From the NCBI RefSeq assembly GCF_020520425.1, contig NC_079492.1, positions 106,489,157-106,553,156 of the forward strand: 64,000 nt of DNA. The letters run 5' to 3'. Position numbers and translations under genes: made by a program. The DNA is from Spinacia oleracea (taxonomy: Eukaryota > Streptophyta > Magnoliopsida > Caryophyllales > Amaranthaceae). The notes beneath the pieces were generated by a model. It worked only from the letters and a program-made list of their open reading frames with translations. It ran no database searches and had not been told where the DNA came from. Positions 12,201 through 23,118 of this stretch are shown one piece after another. Numbering within the stretch: the first letter of the stretch is position 1; each line of letters begins with the position of its first letter.

Positions 12201-12977
12201 TGTTAGGTTATGAATAATACAATAATATAATTCATGCGGAAAAACCATGAAGCCAGAATCCAAATTAATTGCCACATAGTCAATTAGCATAATTTAGGTT
12301 ACATACAATGTGATGCGTGCCTTCCCTAGCTGCTCCCAAACCGAACAGGAATAAGTCTTTAGAGCCCCAAACGTTGCCCCTCCGTAGAAAGTTCACAGCA
12401 TGTTCGGATCCGCCTTAGGTTCAACCAACTAGGATTTTACTTAAGGTTTTATGTATTCGGGTTAGGCTTGTGTTATGTTCTCCCTTGAACACAATGGGAA
12501 TAAAGAATATGATTTTCAATGTGATTGATGTGTATAATTATGAGGGCCTAGCCTCATATTTATAGGGTAGGAAATAAGGAATTTGAGTCTTACTAGGAAA
12601 AGAATTACCAACCCTACTAGGATTGAAATTCTTATTCAATTAGAATTGCAACATTAATTAAACTCTTAATTAATTGAATTCCAGTAGGAGTAGGAATACT
12701 TAATCCAAGGTTACTTGGGAATTAAGCAATCAGACCTTTCTTGGAGCCCAAGACGAAACAACCCAACGCAGCCACAACGAGCCATGTTGGTGTGCGTGCT
12801 GCCTCGGCCCAGCCACAACCGCAGCTGGCCGAAGGCCCAACGCGTTGTGGCCTTTGCCTCAGCATGCCTGCACTCCTTGCTCGCTGGCTGGGCGCGGCCC
12901 ATAAGCTGCTGCCTTGCTCGCAGCTTGGCGCGACCCATGGCGCTGCTACCTTGCTCGCAGGGCGCGGCCCATGGTGC
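12201..12977 (-). repeat. Truncated 3' LTR of the long-leader element
   Basis: This segment matches 16984-17730 closely, then diverges at about 12977 after ggcgcggcccatggtg. The U3 beginning of the LTR and its polypurine tract are missing, so a deletion removed that part together with adjacent internal sequence. Confidence 0.8.
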
Positions 12978-15900
12978 TTAAGTAATCATCATCATGATCT
13001 AACCTAGATCTTTATGAATTCCTGCCAAGTGGATTTTGTACTTCTGAATCTTTGAACTAGCCAAACAGATTCAAATTTATATCACATTGAGTAAATAAAC
13101 CTATATTCACTCTAATTCAAGTGAAATAATAAAGTCATAAAATCTTTCTTTAGCTTTGAACTCTATTGTATAGGTGTTCTAACAATAGTTCATATCCTTT
13201 GTTACTTTCAACAAGTAAGACTTTCTTGTCTTGAATTGATCTAGAAATCAATCTACTTTCAAAAGTCCATCAAAATAGAGCTTTTGAATGTTAACTTGTT
13301 GACATGGTCTAAGCAACAATGCTAAAGGTTTGTGGAACTCAAATCAAGAGATTGATTTGAACATAGTAAAGTTCTTATTGTTAAAGAGTTGTTTGTTTTA
13401 ATCAAGAACACATGACTCAATCCGTAAATGACCATTTCATTCAAATTAACAAACAAACATTGTTTTTGTTTTTCTTAAATGTGAGTCTTTCTGTGTTTGA
13501 AGCAGAAATTTAGGTATGCTGATTATGGAACAAAAAAACCATTATGTTCCAGCTTTGAAAGGACTTAAAACAAACTAGATGACCCTACAAATAATGTAGC
13601 AATGTCATGCTTCATTTCCCACTTTTAGGTCATTAGTGTATCCTAGCTTCCATCATTTGAGTTATTATAGAAGTAAAAACCTCAAGCGGTATATTATACC
13701 AAGGAATTTTGATTGCTAGGTTACTTTTTCTTTAAATATAAACTTATAGCTAGGCAACGGGAAAAATAACTTTTGTTGCTATTTAGCAACATTTCAGAAT
13801 TCGTTGCCAAACTTTGTTTCTAAAAGGCTCTTAATTTTGTAGTGTAGGTAGAAACGGAATTGTAAGTTTCTTTCACTTGTTCCTTGTTTTCCTATTTCTT
13901 GTAACCTTTCTTATAGTCTTAAGAATTGACTTCTCTAGTGTTGACTTTTATACTTTGTTAGACATGTCCAATGTCACTCCAACAAAGTTCTTACCATTTA
14001 ATTTATGTTGAATATTTTTCTTCAACTAGATGATCTTACCAGAAGCTTCTAAAGTTCTCTAAGCATCGATCTATTCGAATGTCTAGGGACTAGACTCATT
14101 CGAGAATTAAATGAACAAAGATATTAGGTTGTTAACCATTGGTAAAGTTGAGCGTTTAAACTCAATGCTTGATCTCAAAACTACATTGTATTTTGAATTC
14201 ACAAGTACCAATCGGTTTGCCATTCGACTTTGATACTCGAAAACAACCATAAAATTCGCTAAAAGAAACGTACATTTTAAATTGCTCACTTTCTCTCATT
14301 TCCGTGAATCGTTCTTTGATTCACTGCCAATCGAGGAAATTTACTGTTACCTTTCTAAAAGGATTTACTGCAGTGCAAGATATTTAATTATAAACAATAA
14401 TTAAAACATACATTGAAGCATGCGAAGTCTATACATTTATCATGAGTAATAACTTGAAAATTAAAGCAATCATGCAATTTAAACAAGTCATTAGCATTTT
14501 ATACGAAATATTTAGTTCCGGCAAGTGTGAATAAAATGAATCCAAGACCCCAAAATCATAGAAAGATTAAGCACGATTTGACTTAATTCTAAAATATTTT
14601 AGGTAAGCGAATCCGTTGCTAATAGTCTAGAAACTACTCTTGGTTGATAGGTACGTCTAAGAACGTATTAGGAAAACCTATCATATTTGCCACGACATAA
14701 AAGGACTCCTTACTTATATCGTTGAGTTTTACCAAAACTAACATGTACTCACAATTATTTGTGTACCTTACCCCTTTAGAATCAACAAGTAACACCTCGC
14801 TATGGCGGAAAACTATTACTTAGATTGATGTAAAGGTTATCCAAGTAAGCGTTATTTTGGAATGGCACCTTTTAACTCAATTTTTAAAGTTTGGAACTTA
14901 AGGTTCTTACTATGTTGGTTAGATTTTAAGTGAACTAAAATCCTTAATCATTCAACATAATCAAGCCATAATCTCATGCATTATTAAGACATATTTAAAG
15001 CAATAAATAACTTAAAGCATGCATAAGATTTAAATGTGATCTAGTATGGCCCGACTTCATCTTGAAGCTTCAACTTCAAAATCTGTCTTGAAAATGGATT
15101 GGAAATTCCGTCTTGAATTTCACCATGGGAGGCGCCATTTTCTTCAAATAGGATATGCTATAATTAAAACTAATTACAACTATTTGATGGTGCACATACC
15201 ATATTTAAATAAAAACTTTGGTTCATAAGACTAATTTTACATTCAAATTAATGGTACGCAGACCATATTTTCTATCCTATTTAGGCCATACTAGTCACTT
15301 TCCATAACCTGCAAAACATTACATTTATAATATAACATTCATCCATTCATTTATCAATGAATGGCCCACATAGCAGGTTAGTAGAAAAATCATGCATCAC
15401 ATAAACATTTGCAGCAACTAATCAAAGGTTCCAACAATCTACAAATTATTCAACCTTATTAGTTTTGATCGAGTTGTTTTAACCTTAAAGGAATAAAGAC
15501 CTAATCAAGAGTTTGATGACTAAAAGCTTCCACTAAAACCAAGAATTTACATGCTTTACAAATTTTAAACACAAAATTATATTTCCTAGTCCAACCGGAA
15601 ACTTACAAAATTAATTAAAATTTAAAGCTTACATAAAATAATTTTAAACCCCTTTATATTATTTTCTGTTGATTAAAATTAATTAATTATATTTTACCAA
15701 GTTTTAAATTTTATTAAAATAGTTAGTATAAAATAATTTATAATACTTAAATTTATCAAAATTAAATTCTGAGAAAAATTAAAATTACGAAATTTAATTA
15801 AAATCGACGCTCAACCAAAAATTAAACGAACAACCCAATATGCCAAGGCAAGGCCGTAGGCCGAAGCCCACGCCTCGCCCAAGCAAGCTACACAGCAGCG

Positions 15901-16968
15901 CCCATGGGGCGCATGCACAATTACAGCGCCCATGACCTGCTTGTTGCTGGTCGAGTGATGCATCGCAGCGAGCAACACAGCAGCCAACGCTGTGCTTGAT
16001 CCTGTGCGCTAGGCAGGGGGCTAGGCGCAGCGTCACGCGAGCTCCCTTGCTCATCGTGTTGCTCGCCCTGCCTCTTGCCTTGCGCTTGACGCTCGTCGCC
16101 TTGCTTGATGCTCGTGCTTTATCGCTGCCTAGTACCGCATGGGCGACGAGCTCCGTTGCTCGTCGTTGCATGCCCGCACTATGCAACACCCCTTAAGGGT
16201 AACACTTAGCTTCCATTGCTTCGTGCGTGCAAGTTTGTGAACTATTTATAAAAGTCAAAAACTTTTATATTTAAATTTAACGACAAATTAATAATCCATA
16301 TTAATTTCACTAAATTTAGGAGAAAAATCGAAAAATTTATTATTCAAATTAATTTCCGATTACAGTTTTTTTAGGGATTAAAATCTAGGTCATAAATTTT
16401 TAAAACTTTTCAATTTTAACAAATTTTATGGTGGTTTTTATTCGTAAGATCCTAATTAAATTATCAATTAATTATGAAACTCAAAACAAATTCTAAATTA
16501 TTTGAAATTCAACGAATTAATTATAATTACAAATTAGGTTGTATAATTAATAAAATTAGACCTTAAAATTGTTAAACATATGCAGTAGGTCAATTATAGA
16601 TTCAAGATTTACATACAACATTCGCAAATATTTAATTTAACTTCATAAAAATTACAAATTTTGCATTCGAAAAACTAAAACCTCCGAAAAGTCATAGTTA
16701 GGCTTCGAATTTGGGAATTCTGAGTTCGGCATCAAATCAAAGATTTTTGTCAAAATTTTAAACGTCGTTTACATGTGAAATTCACTATAAAAACATAATA
16801 TTTCGACCATTATTGACAAAACTGCCGAAAAATCCTGCGAACATATAATCAAATAATTGCACGAATTTGCAATCAATTACATCCACAAAATTAATCACCC
16901 CTTTAATTCATTGCAAATTTATAAAATTTAATCCATATTAACTATAATTGATTATGAAATTAATTAGA
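12978..16968 (-). other. Non-coding internal region and leader of the long-leader element
   Basis: No ORF above about 60 codons has recognisable content. About 14400-16968 is the leader: it shares phrases with the leader of the Copia element at the left edge and carries a GC-rich island at 15830-16195. The part nearest the PBS (about 16795-16968) is repeated almost exactly at 58104-58265. 12978-14400 is AT-rich with no recognised match, possibly decayed coding sequence. Confidence 0.55.
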
Positions 16969-16982
16969 GGCCCGTGATACCA
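16969..16982 (-). other. Primer binding site of the long-leader element
   Basis: The minus strand reads TGGTATCACGGGCC, two changes from the initiator-Met tRNA complement, one base from the LTR edge at 16984. The sister copy at 58267-58279 has the unmutated TGGTATCAGAGCC. Confidence 0.8.
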
Positions 16983-17799
16983 CTGTTAGGTTATGAATAA
17001 TACAATAATATAATTCATGCGGAAAAACCATAAAGCCAGAATCCAAATTAATTGCCACATAGTTATTTAGCATAATTTAGTTGACATACAATGTGATGCT
17101 TGCCTTCCCTAGCTGCTCCCGAACCGAACAAGAACAAGTCTTTAGAGCCCCAAACGTTGCCCCTCCGTAGAATGTCCACAACACGTTCAGATCCGCCTTA
17201 GGTTCAACCACCTAGGATTTTACTTGAGGTTTTATGTATCCGGGTTATGCTTGTATTATGTTCTCCGATCCCTTGAACACAATGGGAATAAAGAATATGA
17301 TTTTCAATGTGATTGATGTGTATAATTATAATTATGAGGGCCTAGTCTCATATTTATAGGGTAGGAAATAAGGAATTTGAGTCTTACTAGGAATAGAATT
17401 ACCAACCCTACTAGGATTGAAATTCTTATTCAATTAGAATTGCAACATTAATTAAACTCTTAAATAATTTAATTCCAGTAGGACTAGGAATACTTAATCC
17501 AATGTTACTTGGGAATTAAGCAATCGGACCTTTCTTGGAGCCCAAGACGAAACAACCTAACGCAGCCACAACGGGCCATGTTGGTGCGCGTGCTGTCTCG
17601 GCCCAGCCACAGCCACAACTGGCCGAAGGCCCAGCGCGATGTGGCCTTTGCCTCGGCAGGCTTGCACTCCTTGCTCGTTGGCTGGGCGGCCCATGGTGTT
17701 GCTGCCTTGCTCGCAGGGCGCGGCCCATGGTGTTGCCATGCTTGCTTGTCAAGCGATGGGCCGACTCGCTTGTCGGCTTTTCGCTCGTCGAGCTTCCAA

Positions 17800-18085
17800 T
17801 TCGTTTTCGGATTCCGGACTTCATATCCTTTTCGAACAAATATTTACGTTTCCGTTAATATTTCCGATTCTGGAAATAATTTCATTTTCCGACAATAATT
17901 CTGATTCCGGTAATATTTCCGTTTCCGGCAATATTTCCGATTCCGACAATATTTCTATTTCCGATAATATTTTCTGATACGAACCATGTTTCCGTTTCCG
18001 GCAACATATACGACTTGGATAATATTTATAGTTCCGTCATGAACCATATTTCCGTTTCCGGCAATATCATCATTTCCGGAGTATT
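17800..18085. repeat. TTTCCGATTCCGG minisatellite in the LTR
   Basis: Units close to aatatttccgattccggc (about 18 bp) are repeated with variation. The corresponding block in the sister LTR is at about 59080-59385. It follows a GC-rich island in both copies. Confidence 0.8.
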
Positions 18086-18299
18086 CTTTATTTTGCCTTT
18101 TGACGATCAGCTCCCATTGGAACCGAGATCCGTCATTTTTGAATGTTCATAAATGGAGTACTTAAAGAATAATATATTCACTTAAATACTTGATTCGTTC
18201 ATGTACTATTTGTATGACCCTACGGGTTCAGTCAAGAGTAAGGTGTGGATTAATATTATTAATTCCACTTGAACTGAAGCGACCTCTAGCTAGGCATTC

Positions 18300-20840
18300 T
18301 TTAACACCCCGACTTCTAAACATCATTAATTATGTTAATTATCTTTAATAAGCAGCGGAAACCCTAATTTAGCCGGAGCGTCACTTGCCGTATCTCCCTC
18401 GTGGGAAATACAAGGCGACATAACCTTTTTACATTTACTGACTACTGTTGAGTAACAGTAATTATACTTCACTTCGATTAATCCTTTAAAAATTACATTG
18501 AAATCTAAGTAAACCTTAATAAATATTTCTAACACGTTTAAACATTAATTTGAAGATCTAACTCAAATCGTGAAATCACACTTAGAGTTTAATTAATACA
18601 TCCCTTTATTACTAATGACATAGTTATCTTTACTAAACATCGATCGTGAATTTGATGGTTGCATCCTCACTCTAAGGCATCCCATGATCTTCTTCGTACC
18701 TAAAACAAAAGCAACATCGTGAGCCGAGGCCCAGTAACATACTATCCTAACAGCGTAAACTCATTTCAATTCATTTTATTTACTTTGCAATCAGGGAGAA
18801 TAGAACATAGTAAAACATTTTCATAAATGCAATAAAACATCATTTATAACTTGATACTTTGATAGTTCCCATTATCTTTCATAAAACCTTCTTTTTACTT
18901 GGTAACTGACAAGTTAGTCTTGCGGGACGTCTCCCACCTTGCGATAGTCCTCAAGGAGCACTCTCCCTTGTTGGACATACGCCCGTACCTAAATAGTTTC
19001 TTTTTTTAGCTTGCGGTAACCCTCAAGGAGCACTCTCCCTTGTTGGGTGTCCCGCGGTACGGCGGTACGTGCACGACCTAGAAATAGTAACCCCACTAAC
19101 TGCCAGAACCGGTTACACTTTTATTTATCATGTTTCGTATCTTATTCGTAACTCATCATTCTTATAAAATCATTCATAAGCACATTTGAATATCATCATG
19201 CATAAAACACACTTTATAAATACATTTCATATCCCACAATCCAATAAAAACATATCATTATAAACACATTTCATAATCTCATAAAACACATTTCATAAGG
19301 GGATCGTGGGTGTTAGCAATAGATGTTACCTCAACCGTAGTTTATACTTCCTGTTCGATGGATCGTTCTTCCTGAACTCCGAGTCCAATTTCTTTCAAAA
19401 TATTAAATAATTGAATTAGTTATTAATATGGTAATAATTTAACTTAGAAATTTCGAATAACGAATTTTCTAAAAAAATAAAGTTAGAAATATATAAATTC
19501 ATAGTTTTAATGAAAATATAATTAAACACCAATTTTAGTAATATATATAATTTATGGAAATTTCAATCGAAGTATATATAAATTCTAAATCAATTACACA
19601 AGATTTATTTAATTATGTCCTTGATAAATTTAGTACGGTAATTTATTTTTCTTAAACTCGATAATCAAATTTATTTATTTCCTGAAAATAATAACAATTC
19701 ATTAGTAAATAATTTATATCATAAAATTTATTAAAACATGAATATTAAGGAATTGAAAATCTGAAATTCATGTTTGTCTTACCCAAAGCCCAATTGATTG
19801 GCCCAACTTAAATATGGAGGAGTAAAAGAGCAAGGGGAGCAGGGCACGAACGAAGCAGGGCACGACCAGGAGGAACACGGGGAGGAGGAAGAGAGGAGGG
19901 AGGCTGGGGGCTCAGCCTGGGCGGTGAAACCGCGCCGAGAGGCGGCGGTGATGGTGGTTTGAGGCGGCAGAAACATGCGAGGGAAGGGGGAGAGGGGCGC
20001 GAACAGGGGAGAAATCAGGGGAGGAGAGGGGTGATGGTGACCGGAGGTTTGGGCGGAGGTTCTGGGCGGACTGGGAGGCGGCGCAACAGGGAAGCGCCGG
20101 AGAGACGGTGGTGGTGGTGGTGGTGGTGTGATTGTGGTGGCTGCAGCAGGGGAACGAAAAGAGGGAGGCAGGGGAAGGGGGTTGCGAAACAGGGGAGGAG
20201 CAAGGGTGGTGTTTCTCGGTTGGTTCTGGGAGGAGGGTGAGGCGGTGATTGGTTTGGTGCGGGTGCGGGTGGCTGGGAATGATGGAGGCAGCAGGTGGTC
20301 GTGGTGGTAAACGGTGGTGGTTGATGGTGGTGGTTCGACAGAGGAGAGAAAAAGAAGTGGAATTGGTCTCTTGTTTTTGCAATTAGAAATTCTAAAATTG
20401 TTGAATTTGTAAAGGATTGAAGTGGAAGAAGCAAACTTGATTTTTGTTTTGAATGGAGACTGAAATGAGGGAAGAAGGAAGGAAGGAAATTTCCTCCTTA
20501 CTTTGTACGTGGGGAGCAAGGAAGAGAAGAAAGGAAATGGAATCTTGGTACTCCAAGGGCATTTTCGTAATTTCACATGGTTGACTAAAATTCAGAAATT
20601 CTGTTTCTATTTTCGGAAATTACTAAAAATAGAAATGTTTAATTAAAACAAAGTCTCGTGAAATATATCGTTAACGAAAAATAAATAAATTTTCGTTTAT
20701 AAATTTATCGTTTAAAATAAATCGTAAAAACGTTTAAAATAACGAAATTTTTAAATTATTTCTAATAATTAAAACGAAATTACATTAATAAAATATTATT
20801 AATTTTAATAAATCGAGTTTAAAAATTTCGGGGTATTACA
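18300..20840 (-). repeat. 3' LTR of the gag-only Gypsy element
   Basis: 2541 bp. On the minus strand it begins TGTAATACCCCG after the polypurine tract. It contains a purine-rich/GC-rich stretch (about 19800-20550) whose minus strand is open as a Pro/Ser/His-rich frame (19779-20576, 265 codons). Confidence 0.92.
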
Positions 20841-20853
20841 TTCTTACCCCCTT
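20841..20853 (-). other. Polypurine tract of the gag-only Gypsy element
   Basis: The minus strand reads CTAAGGGGGTAAGAA immediately before the 3' LTR start TGTAATACC. It primes plus-strand synthesis. Between it and the gag stop (20854-21666) there is about 0.8 kb without ORF, containing two diverged copies of a segment starting attccgccatc (about 20999 and 21114). Confidence 0.8.
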
Positions 20854-21666
20854 AGAAAAAGTTTCGTCCTCGAAACTTGAAATTTAGATTTATAAAATGT
20901 TTGTTGAAAATCAAAATCATTCGATTAAAAGTACGATATTTATTTTAAAAACCAAGATCTCACAATTTCATTCCAATTCCGACAATGTCTAGCTTTCATT
21001 CCGCCATCTTCTTTGATGACTCCGTTTCAACTCGAGACCTAGAATTGAAGAGTAAAGAATACAAAAGGGGCAAAATTATATGTTGATCTTAATCGTCATT
21101 AAGGTCAATTATATTCCGCCATCGTCTTTTGTATCTCTACTTTACTTCATAAAATAGGATCGAGGAGCAAAGAACATAAAAAGGGCAAACTTGTTAGCGT
21201 AGACTAGGCTCCCATTTTTCTTTATGAGATCCCGTTTGAAAATATTTTCTACCAAAAGTAGTAATGTTTTTAATGCAAAATTATAATTCTGAAGATAGAT
21301 ATAATGACAATAAGTATTTACCTACAATTATAATAGTCAAATAATTTTGTAAAAGTCATTTGTTATAATAATCTCGTACTCTGAGCTCAGGAGAACTTCC
21401 ATCGAAGACGACTTTCATACGTAACGATTAGTTATTACCAATACAATCATGTCAGCATAAACATAATCCATAAAGCATATCTTAAACACATAATTCTTCA
21501 ATTGAAAATTTCATACATAAGCATAACATTCATATAACTGATGATGGTAATACATCTTAGTTAGATACTCGATTAGCGCATATTACTTTCAAAATTTCCA
21601 TCATTTATTCTAAAATATTCTAGATGTTCGATCGCACGATTTCAAAAGGTCATTATGCTTCATTCT

Positions 21667-22845
21667 TCATTCCATACTAGCGAAGTCGTCATTGTCATTT
21701 GCATCATCGTCTTTTCCTTGCATTAAAAACACTCGTCCATTCGATGTTGGTCCACGTGGGGGATTACGGTTGAAATTTGTAGTGCCACCATTTCCTTTGT
21801 TTTCATCGTTTCTCCTATCACCTTGCTCTCGATGTATTTGCGGACAATCTCTAATTTGGTGATCTTTGCTACCACATTTAAAACAATCTCGCGTACCAAT
21901 TCGACATTCTTTCTCTGTATGGTTCCATCTTCCACACTTGGCGCATCCACGATTCTTGTTGAAGTTTTGGTTTCCGTTATTCCCTCCTTGATAGCCGACA
22001 TTGACATTTTGTTTCTTATTGTTCGGTTGATTTTCTTCGAAGCTTCCTTTTCGTTTTCCATATGTTTCTTCTCGAAGCTTGATAATTCTTTCGACGTTAA
22101 TTGCTCGATCGTACAACTCTTGGAAAGTGGAAATTCTAGAACTCGAAAGTCGATCACGGATCTCAATGTTTAATCCTCCTTCAAATCGATTCATCCTTTG
22201 CCTATCAGTAGTCACCAGGTCAGGGGCAAATCGAGCAAGCTCATTGAATTTCACTGCATATTCTAGAACATTTTTCTTTCCTTGACTCAATTTGATAAAT
22301 TTCGATTCCATTTGCATTTGCAGAGAGTAGGAATAAAATTGTTCCCGCATAGCTTCCGTCAGCTTTTCCCAACCAAAACCAGGCTCATTTTGGATTCCTT
22401 TAACACTTTTCCACCACAGGTTGGCTTGTCCTTTCAAGTAAAAGACGGCATAGTTGACCTTCCACTTCTCGGGGCATTGCGTTGCATCAAATAACTTCTC
22501 CATATCGCTAATCCATTCTTCAAATTCAGTAGGGTCTGGCTTGCCATCATAAGTAGGGGGTTTATGAGAAGCGAACTTCTTGAACATGTTGGAGCATTCT
22601 TCTTGCTCTGACCTTGGCTTCTGACGATTTCCTTGCAGAAGTTCCGACATTATCAATCTCATTAAGTCCATTCGATTATCACTCGTTTCTCCTGGGGTGT
22701 CACCGAAAATGGGATCCTTGCGCAATTCTTCAATTCGTTCTTGCATTCCTTCCAGCGCTAATGAAGATTTGTGATTACCATTGCCATCGTTAACATCGTT
22801 ATCGTTTCTAGTGCCGTCAATAGGAATATTTCCGCTTGAAGTCAT
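21667..22845 (-). CDS. Gypsy Gag protein with two zinc knuckles
   Basis: A complete 392-aa ORF on the minus strand from ATG at 22845-22843. A retrotransposon gag domain spans about residues 105-215 (W111, the FYLKGQANLWW block at 135-145). Two CCHC knuckles lie at 301-314 (CAKCGRWNHTEKEC) and 321-334 (CFKCGSKDHQIRDC), with all zinc ligands present. The tail is acidic. Gag forms particles and binds the element RNA. It is the only ORF between the LTRs; no protease, RT, RNase H or integrase follows, so mobility would require pol in trans. The ORF is intact, in agreement with the nearly identical LTRs, which suggests selection on gag or very recent insertion. Confidence 0.93.
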   Translation of the reverse strand: MTSSGNIPIDGTRNDNDVNDGNGNHKSSLALEGMQERIEELRKDPIFGDTPGETSDNRMDLMRLIMSELLQGNRQKPRSEQEECSNMFKKFASHKPPTYDGKPDPTEFEEWISDMEKLFDATQCPEKWKVNYAVFYLKGQANLWWKSVKGIQNEPGFGWEKLTEAMREQFYSYSLQMQMESKFIKLSQGKKNVLEYAVKFNELARFAPDLVTTDRQRMNRFEGGLNIEIRDRLSSSRISTFQELYDRAINVERIIKLREETYGKRKGSFEENQPNNKKQNVNVGYQGGNNGNQNFNKNRGCAKCGRWNHTEKECRIGTRDCFKCGSKDHQIRDCPQIHREQGDRRNDENKGNGGTTNFNRNPPRGPTSNGRVFLMQGKDDDANDNDDFASME

Positions 22846-23101
22846 CGCCGATCTGATCGCAAGGATACAACGCTTCAGATAATCTTTTCTTCTTGAAATT
22901 AGACTAAGAAATTCTGCAAATCATAACAAAGAAAACATTCCCGTTGCGTTCCCCGTCCTATCACTCACACTCATTTCATTTTAACTCAGCATGATTTTAA
23001 CTTATTCTTTTTACTTATTCCTTAAAATTCTTGCTTAAAACCTAATAAATTTTATTTCGTGTAAAACCCGTAAAGTTTAGCACTTATGGTCGCAGAACCT
23101 T

Positions 23102-23115
23102 GGCTCTGAATACCA
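23102..23115 (-). other. Primer binding site of the gag-only Gypsy element
   Basis: The minus strand reads TGGTATTCAGAGCC, the initiator-Met tRNA complement with one extra T, three bases inside the 5' LTR. Confidence 0.8.
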
Positions 23116-23118
23116 AAC

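Noticed and set aside
14107-14289. 60-aa minus ORF as the gag of the long-leader element
   Set aside because: It is short, has no zinc knuckle or UBN2 pattern, and no continuation.
19959-20310. Gly/Arg-rich plus-strand ORFs inside the Gypsy LTR (also 24816-25097)
   Set aside because: They are complementary-strand shadows of a purine-rich stretch and antisense to the element.
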